Assembly (NCBI GenBank): GCA_003170825.1
Contig: PMYL01000042.1
Coordinates: 1,866-44,260 of the forward strand
Reading direction: 5' to 3'
DNA: 42,395 nucleotides
Source of the DNA: Acidobacteriaceae bacterium
GTDB taxonomy: Bacteria; Acidobacteriota; Terriglobia; Terriglobales; Acidobacteriaceae
Below, piece by piece: positions 27,184 to 34,779 of this stretch (the first letter of the stretch is position 1; each line of letters starts with the position of its first letter). The notes beneath the pieces were generated by a model. The model worked only from the letters and a program-made list of their open reading frames with translations. It did not search any database and was not told where the DNA came from. A program made the translations under genes and the position numbers.

Positions 27184-29202
27184 TTAGCCGTTCAGGTTCT
27201 GGTTATAGCCGGTGATCGCCGAGTAGAGTTCGTTGACCCCTTCCAACTGCGAGGGCAGTTGCTGCATGATCTCGTTGGCTTGGTTCAGTTCATTGGTCAG
27301 GCTCACCTGCTGCGCGGAGATCAGGCTGTTTTCCTTGGTAATATCCGCATTCAGAGTGGATTCAATGTTGCTGTCGGATCTCAAGGCAAGCGACAGAATG
27401 CCTGTCACCGAACTCGTGCCGGCGTTGGCCAGCGTCGTGGAGAAGGTCTGGCCCCAACTGTTCGCGTTCTGGAAGAAGCCCGCCACGCTGCTATAGTCCG
27501 AGTTCAGCACCGAATCCAGGCTCGCAGCGTCGAAGGTGAGCGATCCGTCGTTGTTGACGCTGATGCCCAGGCTGGTCAGGCTGTTGATGTCCGACGAGTT
27601 GGTGTAGTTCAGCGTCGCGCTCGTGGTGTTGGTGGTATCCAGAATGCTCGAGGTCACGGTGAGATTGCCTGCCGTGCCTGCTGTATTCGAGACCAGCGAC
27701 AGGCTCGACGACACGTCGTTGGTCACCACCGAAGCCGTAACTCCGATGTTGGCCGAGTTGATGGCACTGGCCAGCCCGGAGAGCGTGTTGTCGGACGAAT
27801 TGAGCGTGACGGCCTGCGCCGCGCCGCTGCCCACTTGAATCGAGACGGAGCCGGAGAGCACATCGCCGGCGCTGGGAATCGCCGTCAGAGTTCCGGTTGA
27901 GTTCTGCGCGCCTTTGGCCGCCGAACCGGCATAAGTCAGAAGTGTGTCGCCAGTGGCAACGATGCTGGAATTCACGGTCAATGCCCCGCTGGACCCTGCG
28001 GTTTGCGACAGCAGCGACAGGCTCGACTCTCCGTCGCTGGTCACCACCCCGGCGGTCACCCCGATCTCGGCCGCGTTGATGGCGCTGGCGAGGTCGGAGA
28101 GCGAGCTGTCCGGCGAACTCAGCGTGACGGTCTGCGCTGTGCCGTTGCCCACCGTGATGGTGATGGAGCCGGCGAGCGTGGTATCGGTATTGGTGGAAAT
28201 CGAGTCCAGGAAACCATTCGGATTCTGCGTGTTCAGGCCGCCCAGAAGCTGCTGTTGCAGCAACGAAAGCGTGGGAGAGCCGAAAAGCGGCTCGGGCTTG
28301 CCGGAGCTGTCGTTCCCTTCCTGCGTGTTGACGGCGCCGATCAGCGAGTTGTAGTCGTTGACCATTTGGTTGACGGTGCTTTCGACCCCCGTGTTGTCGT
28401 TGCCGATCACCGCCTGAATCTGCTCCAGGCTACTATCCGATTCCTTCGCGCTGGGGGCCAGCAACTGGAAGGTCACGCCGGGAATCAGGTTGGCCACCGT
28501 GTTCGAGGCGCTGGTCAGGGCCACGCCGTCCACCGTCAGATGCGCATCTGAGCCCGTCACCGCCGCGGTATAGCCCAGCGAAGCGTTCGAGTTGCTGGCG
28601 TCGACGATCGAATTCGAAGTAACCTGGATGTTTCCGCCGGCGCCCGAAGTATCCGAAACCAGGCTCAACCGCGAACCAGAGGAATCGGTCAGCACACTCG
28701 CGATTACGCCCACTCCGGACGAGTTGATGGCCGACGCCAGTCCGGACAGCGTATTGTCAGACGAGTTCAGCGTAATGGTCTCGGTCGTGCCGCTGCCCGC
28801 CTGGAGCGTGACGGAACCGGAAAGCTTGTCAGAGGCTTTGGTAATGGGAGCCAGATAGCCACTGGAGGTCTGCGCCAGATTCGTCACCGTCACTGTATGC
28901 GTTCCCGCAACCGCCGAATTGTTGGCCGCCGTCAGCGTCAGCACGTTGGTGTCGGAGCTGGAACCGGTCTTCTCGGACAAAATGCCCGTAAAGTCGGTGA
29001 GCGAACTGAGGTCGTTGGAGAGATTCGAGAACAGCGTCCCCAGACTGGAGATCGCCGTGTCCTGGCTCTCCAGCTTCGTCAACTGGGTCTTCCACGGCGT
29101 CTCCACATTCTGCAGATTGCCCACGATCTCGGCCACCGTCGAACTTACATCGAATCCTGCCCCGCTGGTCGGCGACCCGAAACTCAGTCCTACTGTGCCC
29201 AT
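27184..29202 (-). CDS. fliD: Flagellar hook-associated protein 2 (filament cap) FliD with triplicated insert
   Basis: This 672-residue protein starts at ATG 29202 (MGTVGLSFGSPTSGAGFD) with GGGAGG upstream; the frame extends to 29241 without support. The N-terminus (VSSTVAEIVGNLQNVETPWKTQLTKL) and the C-terminus (LTNELNQANEIMQQLPSQLEGVNELYSAITGYNQ) are the FliD coiled-coil parts. The middle holds three similar units of about 80 residues. Each starts LSGSVTLQAG, LAGSITITVG or LSGSVSIQVG, continues with a ...SSDNTLSGLASAIN-type string, and ends in SLVSxTAG. They are encoded around 28830-28590, 28185-27935 and 27865-27620, and resemble flagellin hook-IN motifs. FliD caps the growing filament. The extra units make it longer than the common 450-500 residues. 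Confidence 0.93.
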   Translation of the reverse strand: MGTVGLSFGSPTSGAGFDVSSTVAEIVGNLQNVETPWKTQLTKLESQDTAISSLGTLFSNLSNDLSSLTDFTGILSEKTGSSSDTNVLTLTAANNSAVAGTHTVTVTNLAQTSSGYLAPITKASDKLSGSVTLQAGSGTTETITLNSSDNTLSGLASAINSSGVGVIASVLTDSSGSRLSLVSDTSGAGGNIQVTSNSIVDASNSNASLGYTAAVTGSDAHLTVDGVALTSASNTVANLIPGVTFQLLAPSAKESDSSLEQIQAVIGNDNTGVESTVNQMVNDYNSLIGAVNTQEGNDSSGKPEPLFGSPTLSLLQQQLLGGLNTQNPNGFLDSISTNTDTTLAGSITITVGNGTAQTVTLSSPDSSLSDLASAINAAEIGVTAGVVTSDGESSLSLLSQTAGSSGALTVNSSIVATGDTLLTYAGSAAKGAQNSTGTLTAIPSAGDVLSGSVSIQVGSGAAQAVTLNSSDNTLSGLASAINSANIGVTASVVTNDVSSSLSLVSNTAGTAGNLTVTSSILDTTNTTSATLNYTNSSDINSLTSLGISVNNDGSLTFDAASLDSVLNSDYSSVAGFFQNANSWGQTFSTTLANAGTSSVTGILSLALRSDSNIESTLNADITKENSLISAQQVSLTNELNQANEIMQQLPSQLEGVNELYSAITGYNQNLNG

Positions 29203-29485
29203 CGCACCCTCCCTCAAGAATTCAAGCAGCCGGTGAACCACACGGCCTTGAACCGGATTGGAAATATCTCATGGCTTTGAAAGGGCACGGCTTCAGCCGT
29301 GCCGATGGAACAATGAAACGGAAGCGGCCTTGCAAGCAGCGTAAGAACTCTTCTCCATGATGAATCTATCGGCTTTGAAAGGGCGCGGCTTTAGCCCGCG
29401 CCCTTTCAAAGAAGGGTTGACGCAAAGAAGGGCGCCCTTCTGGACGCCCTCCCCTGGTTAGTGGTCCGCCGCGGCGGACGCCGGT
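29203..29485. promoter_or_regulatory. flagellin-fliD intergenic region: several palindromes and a possible sigma-28 promoter
   Basis: From the flagellin end it holds: the perfect palindrome GTCCGCCGCGGCGGAC (29464-29479), the palindrome GAAGGGCGCCCTTC (29427-29440), a 16-bp stem CTTTGAAAGGGCGCGG (29373-29388) with its complement at 29396-29411, and a related hairpin GGCACGGC/GCCGTGCC (29284-29291 with 29296-29303). The last two share the lead GGCTTTGAAAGGGC and are two copies of one repeat. The palindromes nearest the flagellin stop probably terminate its transcript. Confidence 0.65.
29366..29393 (-). promoter_or_regulatory. Possible sigma-28 (FliA) promoter of fliD-fliS
   Basis: On the minus strand TAAA (29393-29390), a 16-nt spacer and GCCGATAG (29373-29366) approximate the FliA consensus TAAA-N15-GCCGATAA. 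The TAAA and most of the spacer lie in the palindromic repeat. The spacer is one base long, and the leader to the fliD start would be about 160 nt. Confidence 0.4.
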
Positions 29486-30766
29486 TTACCCCAACAGCTT
29501 CATCACTTCCTGCTGCACACTGTTGGCCTGCGCCAGCGCGGCGATGCCGGTCTGGCTCAGAATCTCGTACTTGGACATGTTGGACGTTGCCGACGCATAG
29601 TCGGTGGCCTGCACCGCGTTCTGCGCCGCGGTTACGTTCTCCGACTGTGTGCTGAGCACCTGGCTGACGGCGTTCAGCGTGTTGATCTGCGCGCCGACGT
29701 AGCCGTCCTGTGCCGCCACGTCAGTGATCGCCGTGTTGAGAGCGGTCAAAGCGGCCTGTGCGCCGCCCTGGGTGGTCAGGTTGTTGGATGTCAGGTTGGC
29801 GCCGGCGCCGTCGGTATAGCTGATGGTGGCGATTCCCCCGGTGGCGTCCGCCGTGAGGGTTGCGGCGGTCTGGGTGTTGGATGTGTCCAATACGGGCGTT
29901 CCGCCTTGGACCAGTTGCTGCATGCCGGCGATAGTCGGCGCAGCCGTACCGATCATCCCCGAGATCTCAATGCCGGTGTCGGTGCCCGCGCCGGCATCCC
30001 CAGCCGCCGCTCCGGTGGTGAAAGTGGCCGTCAAGCCGCGATTCGAGGCGTTGATGGCCGCGACCAATGCGCCGACCGTGTCCGCGCCGGTGGTGGTTAC
30101 AGATCCCGTCGAGCCGTCCGGGTTCTTGTAGTTGATGGTCAGATCGCTGCCAGCAGTGAGCGAATCGGTGGTTTGCGCATTCCCGCTGCCGGTAGTCGAA
30201 AGGTCGATGAACACGTTGGTGCCGGCGTTGTAGCCCATCACGCCGCCGGTGTCGCCTACATTGGTGGACGACAGCGCGGAAATGGTCAGATTGTCGAGCG
30301 ACGCGCCCGTTGTCGAAGAGTCGCCGGTGTAGACGCTCACGGTGCCGTGTCCAAAGACTGTGGCCTGGTTGTAGGTGGTGGTTGCGCCGATGTTGTTGAT
30401 TTCCGACAGAATCGACTGGTACTCCTGGTTGGCCGCCGTATCCTGGCTGGAGTTGAGGGTGCCGTTCGAGGCTTCAGTAGCCAGCGTCACGGCCCGGTTG
30501 AGCAGGCTTGTCACTTGCGAGAGGGCGCCATCGGCGACCTGCAACAGACCCACACCCTCCTGGGCGTTGGTCCGCGACTGGGCCAGGGCTGTCGAGTTGG
30601 CCTGCAGGCCGTTGACCAGTGAAAGGCCAGCGGCATCGTCCGCGCCGGAGTTGATCTTGGAGCCGGACGACAACTGCTGCAGCACGGTCGACAGGCTGTT
30701 ACTGGTGTTGTTGAGGTTGTTCTCCGCGTAGATCGCGTTGATGTTATTCAAGACACCCAGGGACAT
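29486..30766 (-). CDS. fliC: Flagellin
   Basis: This 426-residue protein starts at the ATG of MSLGVLNNINAIYAENNLNNT, with AAGGAG about 6 nt upstream. The frame is open to 30937, but that part covers the promoter. The N-terminal D0/D1 region (QQLSSGSKINSGADDAAGLSLVNGL, then AQSRTNAQEGVGLLQVADGAL; about residues 1-140) and the C-terminal D1/D0 region (LNAVSQVLSTQSENVTAAQNAVQATDYASATSNM ... VMKLLG; last 85 or so) are typical. The middle is a variable, Thr/Gly/Ala-rich surface domain. It polymerises into the filament after export with FliS. It is the first of three minus-strand flagellar genes and stands opposite flbD-motAB. Confidence 0.96.
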   Translation of the reverse strand: MSLGVLNNINAIYAENNLNNTSNSLSTVLQQLSSGSKINSGADDAAGLSLVNGLQANSTALAQSRTNAQEGVGLLQVADGALSQVTSLLNRAVTLATEASNGTLNSSQDTAANQEYQSILSEINNIGATTTYNQATVFGHGTVSVYTGDSSTTGASLDNLTISALSSTNVGDTGGVMGYNAGTNVFIDLSTTGSGNAQTTDSLTAGSDLTINYKNPDGSTGSVTTTGADTVGALVAAINASNRGLTATFTTGAAAGDAGAGTDTGIEISGMIGTAAPTIAGMQQLVQGGTPVLDTSNTQTAATLTADATGGIATISYTDGAGANLTSNNLTTQGGAQAALTALNTAITDVAAQDGYVGAQINTLNAVSQVLSTQSENVTAAQNAVQATDYASATSNMSKYEILSQTGIAALAQANSVQQEVMKLLG

Positions 30767-30878
30767 GGGGTTCTCCTTTTGGATGCGTGGATTAGCGGCC
30801 CATATCCGAAGGTGCTCCCATATTTTGTCTAACCCTGGGTAGCTGCTTCCGGCTCGGTTACCGCCGCATCTGGCCCCT

Positions 30879-30905
30879 TCTTCGGCGCGGGAGTTATGGA
30901 CTTTA
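30879..30905 (-). promoter_or_regulatory. Sigma-28 (FliA)-type promoter of flagellin
   Basis: On the minus strand TAAA (30905-30902), exactly 15 nt, then GCCGAAGA (30886-30879) matches the FliA layout, with 6 of 8 positions of the -10 box GCCGATAA. The leader to the flagellin start is about 110 nt. Confidence 0.65.
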
Positions 30906-30961
30906 TCACACCCTGCTTTGTGTCCTGCCGGGGACACTTCTGCCTTGTTTGTTCTAATCTT

Positions 30962-30988
30962 TTAACCTTTCCCGCCGTCTGCCGATAA
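30962..30988 (+). promoter_or_regulatory. Sigma-28 (FliA)-type promoter of flbD-motA-motB
   Basis: On the plus strand TTAA (30962-30965), exactly 15 nt, then a perfect GCCGATAA (30981-30988) fits the FliA consensus; only the -35 box deviates (TTAA for TAAA). It ends 25 nt before the flbD start. Confidence 0.7.
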
Positions 30989-31013
30989 CACCAGCGAAGG
31001 AGTTTTCTGGGCG

Positions 31014-31322
31014 ATGATCGAACTTACCCGGCTCAACGGCACCCCGATCGTACTTAACAGCGATTTGATCAAGACCGCCGAGGCCTCCCCGGACACCATG
31101 CTCACGCTGATCAACGGAGAAAAGCTGATCGTCCGCGAGGATTGCGCAGAGGTAACGGAGCGGGTGCTGGCCTACCGGGCGCGCCTGCTGGCGGGCGTGG
31201 CCCGGCGCCTGCCCTCTTTGGGCGACTTGCAGCGTGTTGTTTCCATCGCCAGCCTGGACGTTGCGGGCCAGTCCAACGCCGGGCCGGCACCACCGCGGCA
31301 CGATCCGGCCTTCGGACACTGA
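31014..31322 (+). CDS. flbD: FlbD-family flagellar protein
   Basis: This 102-residue protein starts at ATG 31014 with AAGGAG about 11 nt upstream. The first 60 residues (MIELTRLNGTPIVLNSDLIKTAE, then TMLTLINGEKLIVREDCAEV) are the complete FlbD domain, a small beta-rich protein that commonly precedes motA in spirochaetes, Firmicutes and Acidobacteria. Its molecular role is poorly defined. The tail from about residue 65 is longer than usual and Ala/Pro-rich. It is the first gene of the operon with motA (46 bp downstream) and motB, and should be read from the sigma-28-type site just upstream. Confidence 0.88.
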   Translation: MIELTRLNGTPIVLNSDLIKTAEASPDTMLTLINGEKLIVREDCAEVTERVLAYRARLLAGVARRLPSLGDLQRVVSIASLDVAGQSNAGPAPPRHDPAFGH

Positions 31323-31368
31323 AGGATGCAACCGGCGTCTTCCCGCCTGATTCCTGGAGGAGCAGTTC

Positions 31369-32142
31369 ATGGATAAAGCGAGTATCGGCGGAGTCTTCCT
31401 GGCCGTTGCCGGCATTATTGCCGGGTTGCTCATCGAGGGCGGCAACCTGGGCCAGATCCTGCAGCCGACCGCGGCCCTGATCGTCTTTGGCGGCACCCTC
31501 GGCGCGGTGCTCCTCCAGTTTCCGCTCACCACCGTTGTAGCCGCCTTCCGCAGCCTGGCGCACGTCTTTGCCGCGCCGCGCAAGCAGAATGACCAGCTCA
31601 TCCGCCTGCTGGTCTCCTTCGCCAACAAGGCCCGCCGCAACGGCGTCGTCTCCCTGGACGCCGACCTGCAAACCATCCAGGACCCGTTCCTCAAGCAACC
31701 CCTCATGCTCGCCGTCGATGGCACCGAGCCCAGTGAACTGCGCAAGATCATGAGGGTCAGCCTGGACTCCACCATGGAGCGCGAAGAGCGGCTCCCCATG
31801 GTCTTCGAGTCGGCGGGAGGATTCTCGCCCACCATCGGCATCCTCGGCGCAGTGCTGGGGTTGATTCAGGTGATGCAACATCTGGACAATATGCAGGAGG
31901 TGGGCCGCGGCATCGCCGTGGCCTTCGTCGCCACCATCTATGGGGTGGGCATCGCCAATCTCTTCTTCCTGCCCTTCGCCGGCAAGATGCGCATCCGCAT
32001 CCACGACGAACACCAGCGCCGCGAGATGATGCTGGAAGGCGTGATCTCCATCCTCGAAGGCATGAACCCGCGCATGCTCGAGGTCAAGCTGGCAGGTTTT
32101 CTCGATGACTCCAACCGGGAAAAGAAGGAGCGCGCGGCATGA
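31369..32142 (+). CDS. motA: Flagellar motor stator protein MotA
   Basis: This 257-residue inner-membrane protein starts at ATG 31369 with GGAGGAG about 6 nt upstream. It has four membrane helices: MDKASIGGVFLAVAGIIAGLLIEG, LIVFGGTLGAVLLQF, and a later pair including FSPTIGILGAVLGLIQVM and GIAVAFVATIYGVGIANLFFLP. A cytoplasmic loop carries charged residues that contact FliG. With MotB it forms the ion-conducting stator ring (5:2). Its stop overlaps the motB start as ATGA. Confidence 0.95.
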   Translation: MDKASIGGVFLAVAGIIAGLLIEGGNLGQILQPTAALIVFGGTLGAVLLQFPLTTVVAAFRSLAHVFAAPRKQNDQLIRLLVSFANKARRNGVVSLDADLQTIQDPFLKQPLMLAVDGTEPSELRKIMRVSLDSTMEREERLPMVFESAGGFSPTIGILGAVLGLIQVMQHLDNMQEVGRGIAVAFVATIYGVGIANLFFLPFAGKMRIRIHDEHQRREMMLEGVISILEGMNPRMLEVKLAGFLDDSNREKKERAA

Positions 32143-32960
32143 TGCGAGAGCGGCGCAAGAACAACATCAGCCGGGATCGCTGGCTGGTCTCCTACGCCGA
32201 CTTCATCACTCTCCTCTTCGCCGTTTTCGTTGTCCTCTACGCCTTCGCCAAAGCCGATCAGAAGAGGCAGGTGCAGGTGTCCGAGTCCATCGACTCCGCA
32301 TTCCGCTCCCTGGGCCTCTTTCCCGACGCCAGGCGACGGCCGGACAGCGCCAACATTGCCTCTGACGCCACCGAAAAGCCGGTCATTCCCATGAACATCG
32401 TCATGGGCGAGGATGTGCTCTCGCCCGCCCAGGTCCAGGAGGACCTCGACCATATCCGCCGCGAAATGGAGCAGAGGCTCTCCAACCAGGTCGCCCAGCA
32501 CACCGTCTCCATCCAGATGGGACGGGACGGGCTGGTGATCAGCCTGCGCGAGGCTGGTTTCTTCCCCTCCGGCTCCGCAACCCCCAAGCCTGAGACACTC
32601 GCCACGCTGCGCCAGGTGGCCGTCTCGCTGGGCCGAACCTCCTACAACCTGCGCATCGAGGGCCACACCGATAACATTCCCATCCACACCGCCGAGTTCG
32701 ACTCCAACTGGGAGCTCTCCTCGGCCCGCGCCACCCGCATCGCCCGGCTCTTCCTCGACCTGAAGGCCATGCCGCCGGAGCGGCTCTCGGCCGCCGGCTA
32801 CGCCGAGTTCCACCCCGTAGCCAGCAATGCCACCGCCGATGGCCGCGCCCAAAACCGCCGCGTCGATCTGGTCGTTCTGCCTCGCACCAAAATCGATCTC
32901 TCTGTGCCCAGCCTGCCCCACTCCACCGGCGCATGGCGCAAGATCACCGACGACAATTGA
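32139..32960 (+). CDS. motB: Flagellar motor stator protein MotB (OmpA-like C-terminus)
   Basis: This 273-residue protein starts at ATG 32139 and is coupled to motA. After a short basic N-terminus, the single helix WLVSYADFITLLFAVFVVLYAF carries the essential ion-binding Asp in YADF. A plug/linker follows, then the OmpA-like peptidoglycan-binding domain (about 130-255) with LRIEGHTDNIP and the SARATRIARLFL and NRRVDLVVLP motifs. It anchors the stator to the cell wall. By sequence alone I cannot say whether H+ or Na+ is used, though a Tyr/Ala before the Asp is seen in proton-type stators. Confidence 0.95.
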   Translation: MMRERRKNNISRDRWLVSYADFITLLFAVFVVLYAFAKADQKRQVQVSESIDSAFRSLGLFPDARRRPDSANIASDATEKPVIPMNIVMGEDVLSPAQVQEDLDHIRREMEQRLSNQVAQHTVSIQMGRDGLVISLREAGFFPSGSATPKPETLATLRQVAVSLGRTSYNLRIEGHTDNIPIHTAEFDSNWELSSARATRIARLFLDLKAMPPERLSAAGYAEFHPVASNATADGRAQNRRVDLVVLPRTKIDLSVPSLPHSTGAWRKITDDN

Positions 32961-32972
32961 GCCTGGCCACCG

Positions 32973-33389
32973 CTACTCCACGCCCAGAACCTTCACGATC
33001 ACCCGCTTCCGGCGCTGGCCGTCGAACTCGGCATAGAAGATGCGCTGCCAGGTGCCCAGGTCCAGCTTGCCGCCGGTCACAGGCAGCGTGGTCTCGTGGT
33101 GCAGCAGCAACGACTTCAGGTGCGCATCCCCATTGTCTTCCCCGGTCCGGTGGTGCTTGTAATCGGGCCGCGCCGGCGCAAGCTCCTCCAGCCACTTGCC
33201 TATATCCTCGATCAGCCCGCTTTCCAGGTCGTTCACGTAAACCGCCGCCGTAATATGCATCGGCGAGACAAAACACAGACCGTCCTTTACGCCGCTGCGC
33301 CGCACAATCTGCTCCACTTGATCGGTAATATGTACCATCTCCCGCCGCTTCCTGGTCTCAAAAACCAGATACTCCGTGTGACTTTTCAA
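32973..33389 (-). CDS. YjbQ / UPF0047 family protein (secondary thiamine-phosphate synthase)
   Basis: I place the start at TTG 33389, which follows GGGAGGGCGAA, giving 138 residues, the usual size. An upstream start at 33431 would add 14 residues unlike the family. Family signatures are [30 protein letters not shown], then ...[51 protein letters not shown]. His residues in MHIT, AHLKS and LLHHE match the conserved metal/phosphate pocket. YjbQ proteins show weak thiamine-phosphate synthase activity in E. coli; the physiological role is unsettled. It is divergent from the TPR-like gene and convergent with motB (12 bp). Confidence 0.88.
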   Translation of the reverse strand: MKSHTEYLVFETRKRREMVHITDQVEQIVRRSGVKDGLCFVSPMHITAAVYVNDLESGLIEDIGKWLEELAPARPDYKHHRTGEDNGDAHLKSLLLHHETTLPVTGGKLDLGTWQRIFYAEFDGQRRKRVIVKVLGVE

Positions 33390-33461
33390 TTCGCCCTCCC
33401 GACATGAGCCGCTTTGCGCAAACAGCAACATCGCAGCTCAGCCTATATCCTAAGGTCAGCC

Positions 33462-33839
33462 GTGACCGCGACCAAACTTCCCACTGCCGAATCGCTCTCC
33501 CAGCCCCTCTTCGAGCGCGGTCTCGACCTGCTCGCTGCCGGCTCTCCTGCTGAAGCGGCCCAGGCCTTTCGCGCCGCCGTCGCCGCCGGGCCAGAGCACA
33601 TTGAGGCGCATCACGGCCTCATTCGCGCCCTGCGTGACGCGGGCCAGTTCAACCAATCCGTCGCAGCTGCCATGGCGCTGACCGCCCTCACCCCCAGCGA
33701 CCCGCTGGCTCACACTGCGCTTTCCATCTCCCTGCAACACGCCGGCCACGTGCCCCAGGCCGAAGCCGCCGCCCACGCCCGCGTGCTGGAGTGGAAGATT
33801 CAGCTCCAATCTCCGCCGGGCGAGGATTTCCTGCCGTGA
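33462..33839 (+). CDS. Small TPR-like (tetratricopeptide) protein
   Basis: The likely start is GTG 33462 (VTATKLPTAESLSQ) with TAAGG upstream, giving 125 residues; a TTG at 33414 in the same frame lacks support. The sequence has about three helix-turn-helix repeats: LFERGLDLLAAGSPAEAAQAFRAAVAAGPEHIEAHHGLIRALRDAGQ, then NQSVAAAMALTALTPSDPLAHTALSISLQHAGH, then PQAEAAAHARVLEWK. This is a TPR scaffold, presumably for protein contacts. It overlaps the glycosylase gene (GTGA), so the two are co-translated. No specific partner is known. Confidence 0.75.
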   Translation: MTATKLPTAESLSQPLFERGLDLLAAGSPAEAAQAFRAAVAAGPEHIEAHHGLIRALRDAGQFNQSVAAAMALTALTPSDPLAHTALSISLQHAGHVPQAEAAAHARVLEWKIQLQSPPGEDFLP

Positions 33840-34603
33840 ACGCCTTCCGCCTACTCAGCCCCGCGGAACGGCTGCGCCGGATATACGATCGGCTTGCCAC
33901 GGCGTATGGTCCTCAGCACTGGTGGCCCGCCGAGACTCCCTTTGAAGTGATCCTTGGCGCCTATCTGACCCAGAACACCGCATGGAAGGCCGTCGAGCGG
34001 TCTCTTGCCAACCTGCGCGAAGCTGGCGCCCTGACCCTCGATGGCCTGCGTTCACTTGGCCTCAAGGACCTGCAGAATCTCATTCGCCCCTCCGGCTTTC
34101 ACGCCCGCAAGGCGCCGGCTCTCAAAGCGTTCGTGGCCATGCTGGACGAGGAGTTTGCCGGCTCACTTGAGACCCTTGCCGCAGCCCCCACAGAAACCCT
34201 CCACCGCCGCCTGCTGGCTCTGCCCGGCGTAGGTCCTGAAACTGCCGACGCCATCCTGCTCTACGCCCTTAACCATCCCGTTCCCGTGGCCGACGAGTAT
34301 CTCCGCCGCATCGCCCAGCGGCACCGGCTCGTCACGCCCCCACCCGGCCCCAAAGGCTATAACTCCCTGGTCGATCTCACCCGCCAGGCCTTCGCCTCCG
34401 ATCCCTTAGCCAGCCGCGTCCGCCACTTCAACGAGTTCCACGCCCTCACTGTGGCCGTGGGCAAGGCGCACTGCGGCAGGACAGCCCACTGCACCGCATG
34501 TCCGCTCTCCGCGGACCTTCAACGGATACGTTACCCGGAGAAAAGGAAAGCAACGCCGCTCCAACCCTCGGGCCCGATCAGCACGCCTGCTTGTGCGCCA
34601 TGA
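33836..34603 (+). CDS. HhH-GPD DNA glycosylase, MagIII/COG2231-like (3-methyladenine type)
   Basis: I choose GTG 33836 (VNAFRLLSPAERL), overlapping the TPR stop; the frame is open back to 33791. The 255 residues show YGPQHWWPAETPFEVILGAYLTQNTAWKAVE and LIRPSGFHARKAPALK, which are typical of the MagIII branch of the endonuclease III superfamily. The helix-hairpin-helix is LPGVGPETADAILLYAL. The catalytic Asp lies in VPVADEYLRRI. The lyase Lys of EndoIII (GRKTAN) is replaced by Glu, as expected of a monofunctional glycosylase. The C-terminus has three Cys (HCGRTAHCTAC) but no fourth at iron-sulphur spacing, so a [4Fe-4S] cluster is doubtful. It would excise alkylated purines. Confidence 0.88.
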   Translation: MNAFRLLSPAERLRRIYDRLATAYGPQHWWPAETPFEVILGAYLTQNTAWKAVERSLANLREAGALTLDGLRSLGLKDLQNLIRPSGFHARKAPALKAFVAMLDEEFAGSLETLAAAPTETLHRRLLALPGVGPETADAILLYALNHPVPVADEYLRRIAQRHRLVTPPPGPKGYNSLVDLTRQAFASDPLASRVRHFNEFHALTVAVGKAHCGRTAHCTACPLSADLQRIRYPEKRKATPLQPSGPISTPACAP

Positions 34604-34779
34604 ACGCCTCCTCGCACCGGCCGGCTTTCTTCTGCCTCGATTGCCTCTGGATCGCATTGACGCACAGTTTATGAAGCACGCTTCAAGCGAGGATTCATAG
34701 TAGGATTAGGTACAGAATCCGATCCGCACAGGCTCATCCAGATGTGCATGTGATTCCCAGCTATGAGATGAGAGGCAGA

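Noticed and set aside
30767..30937. 57-residue N-terminal extension of flagellin
   Set aside because: The flagellin N-terminus is clearly MSLGVLNN with its own ribosome site, and the extension overlaps the sigma-28 site.
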